64,000 nt of DNA from Strigamia acuminata (lineage: Eukaryota > Arthropoda > Chilopoda > Geophilomorpha > Linotaeniidae). A program made the translations under genes and the position numbers. The stretch covers positions 7,619,060 to 7,683,059 of the forward strand of contig OX442314.1 in NCBI GenBank assembly GCA_949358305.1. Reading direction: 5' to 3'. The notes under the pieces are model-generated. The model was given only the letters and a program-made list of their open reading frames with translations. It made no database searches and was not told the origin of the DNA. Each line of letters begins with the position of its first letter. Position 1 is the first letter of the stretch. This document shows positions 38,585-51,600 of the stretch, in pieces.

Positions 38585-41431
38585 TCAATCCTTCTTGCTG
38601 GGACCCGACGCTGGATCCATCGCCTGGGCGAAACTCACTCCAGGGACGGGCGGCTCAGCGCCGGGCGGCACAACGCCGGGCGGCAAAACCAGATCTCCAA
38701 CCAAGGCTGAAGACTGGTCGCGGGGGTCCTCGTGCTCGGAAATAAAGCACAATTCGTGGCCGCCGGCTGGCTCGTACGGGGCACGTCTCCTCTCATGCAG
38801 CCAAACCCGCGGAATGAACGCTGAAAACCCGGAATTGGTGTGCCGGATCGCGTTCGCCTCCGCGGCTGTTCGGGGCGCACGGTGGGCCCTCAGCAGGCGC
38901 TGATGGAGGATCAAATCGGTGGTTTGGCGCACCTGGTTGTGTAGCCAAACAAATACCGATTTCCCCTTGTCTCTCTGCGCGAGGATGAATTTTCGCGTCG
39001 CCGTCGTCATCGACAGCTGAGAGAACTCGTCGCACAGCTTTTCATAATAGTTTGTCTGAGGCTTCGCCGCTTTCGCTGGCTTGGCGCTCTTCGAAACTAC
39101 CGCTTGCTCGACGGTCTCTTCCCGCGCTGGCTGGGCTGCGGGAGGCGTCAGGCTCTGGCGAGCGGCGGACATCGTTGGTGGCGTCCGACATAACAAGCGT
39201 CTCGGCTTACCCGCCACATTCGATAGGGCGGGTGTCTGTGGTGCCGCCGCTGGTGGCATCGGTGGCGGCGGCGGAGGTGGAGTTGGGGCTCCACGTGAAG
39301 CAGTCGAAGAGGCGGCGTCGCTCTCCATCGGCTCTTCACTCGTGACCATCATCGCGCACGGCTGCGTCGATGGTGTCGGCGTCCACGTGGCAACGGCGTG
39401 GCGGAAGGCCATGCTCCGCAACTTGTACCCCTCCCATTCGGGGTTCACCACGTCCCGGGTCAGCTCGAATCGAGTCATCGCCGGGTTGGGGAGAATGGCG
39501 CTCCATTCCCCAACAAGTGCACGAGGTATCTGTACACCTTCTCGGTCTACGACGGACCAGCAGGCCATCGCCTGTCGCCCGACCCCAAAGAGCGAAGGGG
39601 TTAATAGCTGGACCATGATTTCAGTCAAGGCCAGCTGCAGACGACGGCGGTTTACTGGATTACTGCGGTCGGAATCCTCAGCGAACGCACGCGAGTGATG
39701 TCGCATCATCGAAATTCCCCACTCGATGAAATGGCGCTGAGTGACGTCGGCGCCCTGCAGAGCAGCGGCGGCGGCTCTCGGGTCCTCCATCACGAATGAG
39801 AAGGCTAAGAGCTCTTCAATCGATGGATTGGCTGCTTCTCGCGCTAGCCTCGCGTTTTCATCACGCTGTTCATACCACATCGCTGTGCGGTCGTGTCTCG
39901 CCGAGCTCGGGTAATATTTTCCGAATCGGGCGTTATGGCATTCCCGCGCGATACTCTGGTGCACGGGCAACATCACAGAGTCGTCGACGGCCAAGTCCGG
40001 CATAGTGCTCGAACCTGGCATCGGCGGCGGCTGAGGCGGAGGCTGCGTCGGCGGCGGCAGCGTCAGGGACGGCTGTGCCGGCAGTGGTTGCGACGTCGAT
40101 GGCTGCGTCGGCAACAGCAACGTCAAAGACTGTTGTGCTGGCGGTGGCAGCGTTGCTTGCACTCCAGTCGGCGTGACTTGGAGTGCCGGGAGCTGGCTTA
40201 CAGAACTCGTCGGTGGAACGACGGCCGTAGGTGCGTTTTCTACACGCGGTCGCGAATTGACATATTCGCTTAACCACCGTGCCACCTCGTGTGGGATCAC
40301 GGTCCCCTCAGCGACGACGCCCATCTTGCGGACGAATTGCATCGCGGGGTCGAAACGCAACAATTTCTTGCGTTTCATCTGAGTGATGATCTCGCGAAGG
40401 TCCCGCGTGTCTGGCGCTAGGACGCGACGCTCCCCGGAAGATCTGCCACTCGACTTTGATCGTGCTTCTCTCGCTTCCTTCGCTTCGATTGCTTTGAGAG
40501 CGTGTTCGGGAAGGGGAATTCCCCGCGCCTCGCAGCGAGCGAAATACCGCTCTTTGCGGTCTCGTTTCCGCTGCTCACGGTGAGTCAGCGGACGGCGGCT
40601 GGTACCGGGACGAGAGACTCGCTCTTCGTCGCCAGAAATCCAGACTTCTCGAGTCTCTTTACCGTCCTTCATCTGACGGTTGACAAACACTCGTGGTTTG
40701 TGTTGCTTGGCGGAGTCGCGCGGTTGTTGCGCTGACGTGCCCGCTCCATCGTCTAAGGTCGAGTGCCTTTCGACGCACTGTTTCTTCGACCGGCCCGGGG
40801 AGCGCGATTCGCTGCCCCCGGTTCCCTTGGAGCGCTTGCGCTTCCTTGGGAAATTATATTTTGGGCCGAGAATTCCCAAATAATGTAACTGCCACATTTC
40901 GGCTTGTGACGTGAGAATCCCCATTCTCGGTCGCCACTGTGGCGTAACTTCTCCCTGCCGAATCTGCTCGCACCACAGGTGTATATCGGCGGTGCTCATT
41001 CCGTCGTCTTGCAGGATACGCTCTGCAACCGCCGGCGCAGTGTCGATTAGCTGCTGGCGGTAGTGATTATACACTTCTTCGCGGGCCTCCTCGGTCTCGG
41101 CCGCTTGCCACGCGAACAATACATGCTCCTCCACTGGCCTGCCGGAGTATTGGCTCGACAGGGCTTGGTGGAAGATCGGAGACTTCGGGTCATCGCTGCG
41201 AGCGAGCTCTGCAGCAACGACGTCTCGCACCGACTCCGGGAACGCGTCCAGGAGTGTACAGTCGTTAACCCAACGCTTGGCGAGGGCGCGTGAAAATAAT
41301 ACGCGCAGGCGGTATGGATTTGCATCCTCGCCAAAGCAGCGGCGCAGAAAATCGGGCAGTACGCCTCGATAAATGCCCGCTCGCACTATGCATGCGGGGC
41401 TGAGCGCTCCCCACGTGTTTCGGAGCTCCAT
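38585..41431 (-). CDS. Third ORF of element C, homologous to ORF3 of B
   Basis: The ATG at 41431-41429 follows the acceptor TTTCCATCATTGCAG; the open frame's TTG just upstream is in the intron. It gives 948 residues. It aligns with B along its length: N-terminal RNTWGALSPACI..., the basic PRKRKRSKG stretch, two Pro-rich linkers (the first longer here), a middle conserved region (SFVMEDPRAAA...HFIEWGISMM) and the C-terminal YYEKLCDEFSQLSMTTATRKF. Identity is much lower than in pol, yet the frame is open throughout, so the protein is probably under selection. No Env-like features are seen. If spliced, 32 residues from 42207-42302 would precede it. Confidence 0.8.
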   Translation of the reverse strand: MELRNTWGALSPACIVRAGIYRGVLPDFLRRCFGEDANPYRLRVLFSRALAKRWVNDCTLLDAFPESVRDVVAAELARSDDPKSPIFHQALSSQYSGRPVEEHVLFAWQAAETEEAREEVYNHYRQQLIDTAPAVAERILQDDGMSTADIHLWCEQIRQGEVTPQWRPRMGILTSQAEMWQLHYLGILGPKYNFPRKRKRSKGTGGSESRSPGRSKKQCVERHSTLDDGAGTSAQQPRDSAKQHKPRVFVNRQMKDGKETREVWISGDEERVSRPGTSRRPLTHREQRKRDRKERYFARCEARGIPLPEHALKAIEAKEAREARSKSSGRSSGERRVLAPDTRDLREIITQMKRKKLLRFDPAMQFVRKMGVVAEGTVIPHEVARWLSEYVNSRPRVENAPTAVVPPTSSVSQLPALQVTPTGVQATLPPPAQQSLTLLLPTQPSTSQPLPAQPSLTLPPPTQPPPQPPPMPGSSTMPDLAVDDSVMLPVHQSIARECHNARFGKYYPSSARHDRTAMWYEQRDENARLAREAANPSIEELLAFSFVMEDPRAAAAALQGADVTQRHFIEWGISMMRHHSRAFAEDSDRSNPVNRRRLQLALTEIMVQLLTPSLFGVGRQAMACWSVVDREGVQIPRALVGEWSAILPNPAMTRFELTRDVVNPEWEGYKLRSMAFRHAVATWTPTPSTQPCAMMVTSEEPMESDAASSTASRGAPTPPPPPPPMPPAAAPQTPALSNVAGKPRRLLCRTPPTMSAARQSLTPPAAQPAREETVEQAVVSKSAKPAKAAKPQTNYYEKLCDEFSQLSMTTATRKFILAQRDKGKSVFVWLHNQVRQTTDLILHQRLLRAHRAPRTAAEANAIRHTNSGFSAFIPRVWLHERRRAPYEPAGGHELCFISEHEDPRDQSSALVGDLVLPPGVVPPGAEPPVPGVSFAQAMDPASGPSKKD

Positions 41432-42206
41432 CTGCAATGATGGAAATAAAAATAATTACTACAATTGCCAATAACACGGAGATAAATAAGGGTGGGCTCG
41501 AGGAACGTCGCTGAAACGTGCGGCCGTTCGTCGAGTCCGATTCCTGCTCATTGATTCGTCCTTGTCAGGAAGAAAAGAGTCTTCTTGGCACATCTGGCTC
41601 ACGTCCAACGATAACCACGAGACGGAATCAGGCATCTTAATCTGGAAATTCTCTTCGGATTATTTAATATTTAAAATTAATGTGTAATAAATTAAATAAA
41701 CTCGCGAAATCGTTCGCGAAAATTTCAAATGACAATTTTAGAACATGTAAATAAATGTTCTTGTCGTAAAAATAAATTTATCTAATAATAACTCCAAAAT
41801 TCGGAGTTAAAGTCGAGTTAAGAACGAATCTAAAATAAATTAGTGTCATCGGAAAAAATTCGCGAATAAAATAACGAATAAAATAGAAAACAACGTTCTA
41901 TAAATTATTCCAAAATCTACCCAATAAATTAGTCCCATTCCTTGGAATATAAAAAGAAAGCTTGTTTCCTTTGTCTCGTTCGTGTCAATTGTCGTGAGTC
42001 ATTTTCAAGGAGCGAGGCGACATTAAGTCTGCGATCGCGTCCTTGAAAACAAACAATAAGGAGAAAATACAATCGCTTGCGCGATCGTGGGTATTAATGC
42101 ATCAATTATTATTGCGAACGCAGAGCGTTCATGTCAAGTATTAGTCAAATGTGTCTTTAATTCAACCGCACGGAGCTAAATCTCGTGCGTCGATGTCGAC
42201 TACTAC
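41432..42206 (-). other. Predicted intron upstream of ORF3, element C
   Basis: The donor CAG|GTAGTA is at 42206 and the acceptor ends at 41432. It is AT-rich with no gene. It corresponds to 30913-31758 of element B. Confidence 0.6.
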
Positions 42207-42302
42207 CTGATCGAGTGGAATCACGTTAACGTCCTGATCCCAGTTCTCGTCTGCTTGATGCTCGATTTCAAGCATTTCCTTGTCCCCTCCTTCCTCAGCC
42301 AT
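42162..42302 (-). CDS. Small acidic ORF, probable first exon of the third gene (element C)
   Basis: ATG at 42302, 46 residues if read through to the stop at 42162. It shares the IEH, DENWD-x-DVN and DQV-x-V core with the element B counterpart. Codon 32 (CAG) is followed by the donor GTAGTA, exactly where B has GTAGAA. Splicing to 41431 keeps the frame. Confidence 0.65.
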   Translation of the reverse strand: MAEEGGDKEMLEIEHQADENWDQDVNVIPLDQVVVDIDARDLAPCG

Positions 42303-42780
42303 CGTGAGGATTGCGCGTTCAGTCAGACCACGATAAAAAAACTTAAAACTCCTCGTAAAATGGATCAAAAACTCGGTTAAGAATAAACTCGATGTGTATC
42401 ACGTGCGGACGGCGATCAGCTGATTTAGCGGAAGTCCGGGTGAAAACGAGGCTATCGTGGTGGGTTCTGGGTAATTTACTCCAGAACCAGGTGTTTGAGA
42501 CTTGTGCGCAACAGCCCGTGCGCATGTTACGCTACGGGGCTCCTTTGTTTCTACGCCCGTGCGCGATTGCTGCTACGGGGTCTTTTGCACGCGGTATCCG
42601 ACCCGTGCCGATAATTTTGCTACGGGTCCCGCGTTTCCACGCCATCTTGTGACGTGAATTCGACCGATATCCGCTTTGTTGGACTTAGCGAAATTTTCAG
42701 AGTCTCGGATTTTGATGGCTAGCGCTGTCGATCGATCAATTTTTTTGTTTTTCAGCGTCGCCATCGACTCGTAACGTTTT
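42303..42780 (-). other. Spacer between pol and the small acidic exon, element C
   Basis: No gene is seen. The part next to pol is nearly identical to element B; the rest is diverged. It carries the same ACCCGTAGC and GCACGGG motif repeats. Confidence 0.45.
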
Positions 42781-43456
42781 CTACTCCTTTCCTACGACCT
42801 TTCCGTCTTTTATGAACGGATTACTTCTACGAGGCCGCAGGTGATGAGTCGAGACAGGTACGATTTCTTTTATTTTTTGTGTCTGTACCTCCTCATGTGT
42901 ATTTCCTTTTTTATCCGTGTTTTTTGTGTTTGTTTCAGGAGTTTCTCCTGTTTCCCCCCCGACCAAAATTGAATCCGGAACGGATTCAACTATCTCGTTT
43001 ACCGGAGGTGGAGGGGCGTCGAAATACTCCTCGTTGTCACTCGGCGGTGCTTTTTCCGACTCGCCAGCGAACATATCGACGATTTGGCCGTCAGTTTTGG
43101 ACTTGACTTGGCCCTTGCCCCACATTTCTTGCGGGAATTCCGGAATGTACGGAGTTAACTCTCGTACTTGTATCGATTTATGCTCGGTATTGTCCTCGAG
43201 CTTACGTAATTTATACGCGTTACCGCCATGCTTGTCGATGATCACATACGGACCATCTCTCCTGTCGGCCAAGCTGGCGGTGATTCCTCTCGCTGCATTT
43301 GAGAGGATGTGGGTGTCTTTCCACACCAAATCGTTAATCTCGAAATTCACGAATTTTCCACCGCTTTTATCTTGTAAAATGCGGTCGCGCATGTTAAAAA
43401 TGTGCGCCATCATATGCTTGTAAGTGTTGGAGATGGTTTGCTCCAATTTATACACG
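42781..43456 (-). CDS. pol: Pol of element C, C-terminal piece (integrase tail), cut off by solo LTR
   Basis: This piece holds the GPY/F-type module (RRDGPYVII) and the acidic, then basic tail of pol, nearly identical to the end of B pol. It lies downstream of the solo family A LTR (43457-45208), which separates it from the body of pol. The 4-bp duplication CACG (43453-43456) marks the junction. No other break is apparent in this piece. As it stands it has no start and would not be translated as part of Pol. Confidence 0.9.
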
Positions 43457-45208
43457 TGTGACGATTCTACTTTTGGGCTAATTTATTAGTCCTTTTGAGA
43501 TAGATAATTCGGTTTATACAAGACGTTGCTAAGTTTAGCAACAACCTAACCGAGATAAGCTACGGAAGCCCTTACAAACATGAATATGTGATCAAGTAGA
43601 AATAACTTACAGTTTTAGTGTGACATAACATATTTATTACTAAATATTAATCAATAACAAAGATGGGTTCTTGACACGTGTAAACGGGCGGCATCAACTG
43701 GTTGAGGATCCGGGCGAAGCCAGAGGGATACGGCTGACTTGCGGCATCGTCACAAATATCGCTACGGAGACGTATTTGGTCCGCAGCTCGAATATCTAAA
43801 CATGCGAAGAGTCCTTCGCATTAATCGGAATATTCGGCAGAATATTCCATGTTCCAAATGAATAAAAGTAAAATGGTTAAAGTAATATAACAAATGAATT
43901 GTTATATAAATAATAATTGGGCGGGGATCGTCACGACAATTGAGAGAACGTCGCGGGAGTTGTTGAGACTCCATCCGCCAGCACGCCTTACGACGACAAG
44001 ATCTCGTGATCAGGCGCCGAGTATTTGATTGTACGCTTTAATTCGCTGTCGGTGGTACCAACCACCAGGTAAACATTTCTATGGACTTACCGGGTTTAAA
44101 AGATATTGCCAATACAGGATTACCAATGCCCGAGTAATTTGTTTAACACAGTGTTGTTCAACTCCTGTTCACGGGTTACTAACCCGGAGGGTACGATGGG
44201 GCGGGGACCGTCACGACGGTCGAGAGAACCATCGCGGGAGGATTTGACTCCTCCATCCGCCAGCATGCCTTACGATGGCGGGATCCAATGATCGAGCACC
44301 GGGTAAATATTAATCGGCCACTGCCGTTGGATTACCATTATCCAGGTAGTTGTTTTATCGCAACATCTTTAGATATTACTCACGGGATACCAACCCGGCG
44401 TGTCACCTGTGCATTAAGCCTTTACCGACTTTTAACGAGCGGAAGGACCAATCGTAGAAAGACGGGAACCTGCGTGGGCTGTTTACAACAACCATCCTGC
44501 AGCGGACTGTGGCCAGTTAGCTGAGGGACCTACTTTCATTTAGCAAGGTCGTACTGTATACGACCGTTATATTAAGCCACCGTACGAAGTCCTACTGTCC
44601 CGTAGAACAGCTGGCTAACGTTACGGGGCTATTTCATGCGGATGCATGTCTATTACCGGAGTTAGCCTTCCCGAAATAGCCCTACAACAGCAATAACAAA
44701 ATAGTAATGAATACTAACTGTGGAGAGCTGAGGTGGCCTGATGTGTCGATAGAGAATAATGAAATCAAACGATAACAATTCAACTACAGACAATATACAA
44801 GTTCAGTTATCAAGCAAGCAAGCTCTGGGGAAGTGAAAAACTGATGCTTATATAGTTCTGTAGAACTACTAGATTGGCGACAGCCAATCAGCGTACGAGT
44901 CGGCGGATTCGTGGGTCACTAGTCCGGACCTAATATATGACTATGTCCAGATGGGCCCAGTTGGGGTCCGGAAGGGTCCGATTGGTTCCCTTCGACAGGT
45001 AAGTAAAGTGGATATTGATTCGATAGAATCAACATCATCAAGTAATTAATACTTAATTTATATCGAATAAAATAGTTATATTTTATTCACCGTGTCTAAA
45101 TAATTATTTATCACACTTTTTAGTTTTAACCGAGTTTGAAATACGCGCGTTGGTTAAACAGCGCCATCTATGGTGAACATTGATAACTATCGATTTGTAA
45201 TCATCACA
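43457..45208 (-). repeat. Solo LTR of family A inside pol of element C (1752 bp)
   Basis: Both ends match the family A LTRs (TGTGATGATT... on the minus strand, ending CGTCACA). CACG is duplicated on the two sides (43453-43456, 45209-45212). No internal region is attached, so a full family A element was probably inserted and then deleted by LTR recombination. The hairpin modules described for 8020-9760 are present. Confidence 0.92.
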
Positions 45209-48200
45209 CACGTACTCATGTGGTTTCTCAGGGTCCACCACATTTACCGACTCTGCCACTCGTGGGTCCCAAGGCACTCGTAGCTCTCGGGCGAAGTTGA
45301 GGTAGGCCGGAGAAAAATCTCTCGTCCTCGAGACTGTTGTTCGTATGCTGAACGCGATCTCCCTCAAGTATTCATCCCACCTATTGTGGATGTCAGTGAA
45401 TATACTTAATGCATATTTGATATCCCTGTTGAGCCGCTCAACGGGATTTGTTCTGGGATTGTAGGTCGAAGTATGTGACGCCACAATCCCGAATTTCTCA
45501 CAAAACTTACCCCAAATTTTCGAGATAAATTGGGGTCCGTTATCGGATATTATTTTACGTGGAAATCCGTAACGTAACGCTACGTCGTAGATACATTCAA
45601 CGATTTTTTCTGCTGAAGGTCTAGCGACGGCGTACAACTCGGGCCAACGAGTTGCTACGTCCATTATAACGATAATGTACGCATTTTTATTTCCCGTAAC
45701 GGGTTTTGGGCCCATCACATCGACACTTAAACAATCAAAAGGCGCGTAAGGCCCTAAGAAAATAGTTTCGAATGGTGATTTACTCCTCGGCTTGCACGCT
45801 TGACATCGCTGGCATTGGTGGACAAAAAGAGCAATATCTTTTTTCATCCCTGTCCAGTGAAAAAGCTGTGTAGCACGATAGAGTGTTCTGCTTACTCCCG
45901 CATGGCTCGCAAGCGGGTGCCTGTGTAACAACCACAGCACGCGACCGATTAAGGAAGCAGGTATTACTACCTTTACTGCGATGTCCGATTCACTCAAGTC
46001 ATCTTGGTGATTTGGGTGATGTTTCACCAAAAGGCCATCATCCAATAGGTAATCTATGGATTCGTGTGCATAACGACGCTTCTGCCTTCTGGTCAGATTG
46101 GGCGGATATTTTCCCGTCAGTACGAATCTAGCTCTGTCCCGACATTTTTTGTCTAATTTTTGTTGCGCAATTATTTCCTCCCTTGTCGGGGGATTGCTTT
46201 GCATTTGCTTGCCGACATGAGCGTGGAAGGCGCTTAGAAGCGGGTCATTTATTCTCCGCTCTAGCTTAAATTCCCTCTTTGCATCTGGGTAATTGTCAGC
46301 AGCTGGTTGGTATAACCGCGTCCAGAATCCGCAGAATTTTACCTCTGCCGGAGACGCGGTAGGAATTTCATTCATTTTCCTTAAATCCCAACGGTGACAA
46401 CTCGTAGGGCAATAAATGATGCGGGAGTCATCCTCGCCATCATCGTCAGCGTCGATTGGATCTGACACTGGTGCCCGTGACAGAGCATCAGCCACGACGT
46501 TATATTTGCCGGGCTTGTATTGAATGGTCAAGTCGCATGCCATCAGTTCTAACTGCCATCTGGCTAGTCGACCGGCTGGCTCCTTTAATTTCATCAGCCA
46601 TTGTAACGCTTGATGATCTGTGTGGACTACAAATTTGGTATATTCGAGATAATCTCTGAATTTCCTTATAGCCCACACAACTGCCAAACACTCCAACTCT
46701 GTGGCGTTGTAATTTTTTTCAGCGCCTTGGAGTTTGCGACTTATAAACATGCACGGCAGGTCTTGTTCGACTCCGTCGCGCACGTGTGTTTGGAGCAATG
46801 CTGCTCCCAACCCAACTCTGCTGGCGTCCGTGTGTAATATGAACGGCCGGTTTAAATCGGGTAGAGGCATTACGCCGACTTCCGTCAGCATCCTCTTTAT
46901 CGCATTAAATGCGATGTTGCACTCACTTGACCATACAAATTCGTTTTCATTCTTCAGGAGGTCGGTAACTGGGGCTGCCACTTCAGCTAGACCCGGTAGC
47001 AACCTGCCGAAGAAGTTTATCATTCCCATAAACCGTTGGACACCTTTAACGTCCTCGGGTGGTGGGAAACGATTAATCGCATCGATTTTTTCGGGGCCAA
47101 TAGCTAAACCATTGACTCCAATGCGATAACCCAAGAAGGCAAGCTCCTTTCGACAGAACTTGCTCTTGCCCGGGTGAACGTGTAACCCAGCTTTTGCCAG
47201 CCGGGTGAGCACTTGGTCGATATGCTCAATGTGCTCTTCAAATGTTTTTGAGACGATGACAATGTCATCTAAGTATGCCCACACAAACTGATGCAATATA
47301 TCACCCAATACGCTCTCGATTAGTCTCTGAAAGGTACTGGGAGCATTCACTAAACCAAACGGCATGACGTTGAACATCAACCGTCCAATTGGCGAGTAAA
47401 ATGCTGTCTTTAGTTTATCCTCTGGCCTCATTTCTACTTGCCAGTATCCCTTCGACAGATCCATCGTCGTAACCCAAGAAAAGGGGCTAAGCTCTCTCAA
47501 AATGGATTCGATCGACGGCATCTGTATGGGATCTATCTCCGTCACCGCGTTTAATGGGCGGTAATCAATGCATAGGCGTGGGTCCGAGCCCGGGCGCATC
47601 ACGAGCACAACTCGCGTCGCGTATTCTCCCTGGGCCTCGGAGACAATGCCACTGTCTAGCATTTCTTTGCACATTTTTTGCACTATTTCACGTTTTTGCG
47701 GGTTCATTCCCTTATACGCAACTCGTATAGGTTTATTATCCGTCAATTTAATTTCGTGAATAGCCCTATTCGTTCGGCCCGGTTTTTTCGACAGGATCCC
47801 CTCATATTTAAGTAGGACCCTTCGTAGGGCTGCCGCTTCGTTTAATTCTAAAGCGGCGTCGGCGACAAGCGTTTCCACTACATTGTCCCGTTGCAATTCT
47901 GCTACGAATGCTTTAAAATCGTAGTCTTGAACGAATTTCTTTAGGCCTTTCTCCCACTGTGTCTTGTCGGCCGCTTCTTTGATAAGAGCTGGTGGCACGA
48001 CAATTGCGGGTCTTTCTCTATCATTTCTGATATAATTCCAAGATTTCGTTATTGGATTTGGTTGTATTTCCATTGACGCCATGAGGTCTAAGCCCAACAG
48101 AAAAATTCTGTCGCACGTGGGCAGGACCAGGAAAGGGTGCTGTTCTACCCCTCCGAGCCACTCCATGGTCAATAATATTACTCCTTTTGGACGCGCCATT

Positions 48201-48604
48201 CCGTTGGCGGTTTTTAGACGTACATTTTTATTAACGCCTTTTATCTTATCGGTGAGACCCAATGATGCTACTATGTCTTCGGAAACGAACGAGCGATCTG
48301 CTCCCGAGTCTAATAGTCCCATAATTTTTTCGCGTTCTATTGTCATGGGCAGCATACATAGGCGGCTGGTGTATTCGACCGCCACGTTGCACATGAAAAC
48401 ACGAAATTCTTCTGTCTCTTCGACTACTTGAGGTAATTCTTCAAGCAGTAGGTTCGGTTCTTCCGCCTCAGCCTCGGCGTTTGCGGTAATAACCTGCAAA
48501 GCGTTGTTGGCCCTGTCTTGGATCTGGGCGTTAGCTATGTCACTACCCATTTCTTTGACTGGTGGCGGTTTATCGAACCCTTTGTTAAACCCCTTCTTCT
48601 TCAT
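45209..48604 (-). CDS. pol: Pol of element C, main part (protease-RT-RNase H-integrase core), disrupted by solo LTR
   Basis: This homologue of B pol (first Met at 48604; the frame is open further up, for frameshift entry) differs at few residues. Protease DSGA, RT YLDD, RNase H TDAS, integrase HHCC and all three catalytic acids (DVMGPKP, SDNGPQF, NPVER) are intact. The frame runs a short way into the LTR and stops there (open to 45104), so the native product lacks the integrase tail. One conspicuous change is HR for HG in the zinc domain start (LLHRHPLASHAG), next to a conserved His. Confidence 0.92.
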
Positions 48605-48624
48605 GAATAGCGCAGACGGTCGAG

Positions 48625-48673
48625 AAGTTATTTCTTCGCCGCCTGCGCTGACTCGTTTTTTGACTCGTTTTTT
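48625..48673 (-). promoter_or_regulatory. Predicted -1 frameshift signal with two slippery heptamers (element C)
   Basis: On the minus strand A AAA AAC occurs at 48673-48667 and 48661-48655. The stem GCGCAGGCGG...CCGTCTGCGC follows as in element B, its second arm lying between the gag stop and the pol Met. Heptamers and stem are unchanged from B. Confidence 0.85.
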
Positions 48674-51600
48674 GCCATGGCGAGTTTAATCTCTGCCATC
48701 TGCTTCATTATCGCGTCAAACTTAGCGTCTTCTTTCGCTGTTCTTGGGCACTCATTGGAATAGTGACCCGGTTGGTTACACTTGAAACAACGAATATTTG
48801 ATTTGTCTCTTGGGGCTTCAATCGATTTTTTCTTTTCAGGGTCTGCTTTCGACGGTGGCGTGTAATTTTTTCGAAAATACTTCGGAATTCGGCCGGCATT
48901 TGGTTTTAACCTGGCGCGAAATTCTTCTACCGCTCTATCTCGATGGATGAGATGTACTAGCGGTCCTTCTTCATCGCAACCCGTTGATAAGGTATCGCGA
49001 TAGCTTCGTATTTCTTCGTCCGTCGAATAATCGTCTTTTTCTTCTTTTTCGTCTGATTTTCCGACATTTTGTTCGGCTTCCTCCCCCTCCTTGACCTCCT
49101 CCAATGTCGCTTGCATGGCTGACGCTGTCGGTGCCTTTTTAGGGGCGGCCAAAGGGTTGGAAGGCAGCGTGGATGTCAGTTTATTTTTTATTTGTAAACC
49201 AACGCTAGCTTCTGCCAGTTCCATTATACCGCTAAGATATTCAGTAGGGCGCATGATTTTGTCTGTCGCCTTATATCTTTCCGCACTCAACTTGAGACGG
49301 TTTGCGGTTGCTGCTTTCTCCGCTTCGGGTAAAGCGGAATAGTATCTCTTCTCGATATCTATCGTGTTCTCGAACAGAAAGGCGCTCATTTCCTCGTAGC
49401 TGCCTCCTGTCGGTGCCCTTTCTTCAAGTAGCACCCGTTGCGAGTATTCCGACAAACCACCGAGAAAGAAAAGGTTGAATCCCGTGGCATGAAATTCCAT
49501 CGGGGCCTTTTCGAACAACAATCTGGCGCGAATGTCGTAATCCATTATGGTTTCACCAGGCATCTGGCGAAGACCTCGCATCTTTCGGCTCACCTCTTCG
49601 GGTGTCTCGCCGTAGCGCAGGTCGAATCTCATTAAAAAGTCGTCCCAATTGACGCCTTTCAATCCTTGGTACCACTCACGTGCCGAGCCTGTCATTAGTT
49701 CGACAATACCGTGGGTGAGCATGTCTCCTACGGTGGCTTTAGTGGCAGTCTTAATCCGAATTACTTCGTCAAGGAAGCGATCTCCCGCTTTCCATGACCC
49801 GTCGAAACGGTTCTGAATATAAAATTGCCACCTAATATTCCCGGTGACACTCATTGTATCACGCCGGGAAACAGCGTATTTTTTCTTTACGCGGTCGCCA
49901 GTACTACAATTACGATCGTTTCGTTTGCTCAGATCGATTCCTTCGGCCTTTAACGAGCCAAGCAGGGCTCTTCCAAGCTCTCCCATCGTATACTGTCGAC
50001 CCGTCGAATCGGTAAACGCGCTTTGTCGGGGAAGGTCCTGAAACTCCTCCCGTCGGTGGTCGCTATTTTCCGATCGACGTCGTTTCTCTCTATCGCGCGG
50101 AGAGTTGGATCTCTTCCGGCGATTACTGGATTTATCATTTCGCCTGTCGTCGTTGGACAAGGGGTCGGAGCTGGGGTCGGAAGACGGTGATTGGCGTGGC
50201 AGGTCGCGCCGTGAAGAGCTTGACTCTTTCCGGCCCCTACGACGGTCGTCACGTTCCCTTTCCCTGCGTTCATCGCGTTCTCTTTCCCTCCGTCTCTCTC
50301 CGGAACCTCTCTCCGAATCGTGATGACTGGGTGCATTCGACTCCAGTTCATCCGACGACGAATCACTGTTTCCGTAGTGATACTGTTGCTGTCCTCTCTC
50401 GCGTTGACGTTCCTCTCTTGACGACGTGCGGTCTTCGGAATGTTTTCTCGAAGGTCCGTCGTCTTTGAGGATGGGTACCGGCTGTTGCCAGTCGCTACCC
50501 CGCGGATCGTCACGTTGTCGGCTCGTGTGAGTCTGTTCTTCGTTACGACGCGCGTTGTTCGCATTTATTAATCGGTTGATAGCGTTGTTAGTGTTATCGT
50601 CTAACGCCATCATGCGAGGTCGAACGCGTTGTCCGGTTGAAACTTCCCGTTTGCGTGGAGTGACTGGCACCTCCTTTTTTCGCTCGGGTTTAGGGCTGAC
50701 CTTCGGCGTGCGCTTTGGGTCGCCTTCTACGCTCTCGTCGGACAATTCGGACGAGCTAACTTCTGGCTTGCGAACGGATTTTGGTTTGTCTCGTTGCAGC
50801 CTAGCCATGAAAGCTTGTTCAGCTTCTTGCTGAGAATGGAATGCATAACGATGTGCACGTAAGGCTCGATCAACTATTTCAACCTCTTCTGGAGTGGTCG
50901 GAACGCGCTGGGATTTGCCGTACTCGAGAGCTCGCGCTTCTCTTTCCGCCAGCTTCCGTTTTCTCTCGCGGATGGCTTGTCGGGCCTCATTCTCGACATC
51001 CGCTTCGAATTGAGCGGAATCTACCATTTGTTGAGCATATGCGCCTTCAACAACGGTGATTTCTGGGGATAACCTGTGCACTCTTAAAGCTGCACGTACG
51101 ATTTGTAATGTTTCGTACACAGTTATTTTTCCCGTTGGCAGAGTGTATCGTACACCTTCTGCCTGTGCCAACTGCATCGTGTCAACCAATGTGGCCGAGA
51201 CGCTGTAAGGCTGGCTCGGAACACGCTCAGTTTTTGACGCATTGGACTTGTGTCCTTCGGACCTGACCGAAGCTGGGCGGCTTTGCGTAATTGGCGTGTT
51301 TAGTGCCGAATTAGCTGTCGTATTTGAGGCCGTCTTTTGTATTGGAGACGCCGCTTTCGGACTGCCCACCTCGGTGTCGTGCGTTAGACGAGGCGATGGG
51401 TTACGGGATAATACCTCGTTTCCGCTCGTCTCGCCGTCACGGTTAGAACGCGGCAGTTTGGAGTGAGATTGCTCTTCACCCCGCTCTGTCTCGTCCAATC
51501 GCTGCCTCGTCTCGGAACGAGACGAGTGCGATGCTTCCGATGCGCTTCTACGATCGGGTTTAGGCTTGCGCCGTTTTTGCCTCGCTTCGTGCGCTGAGGC

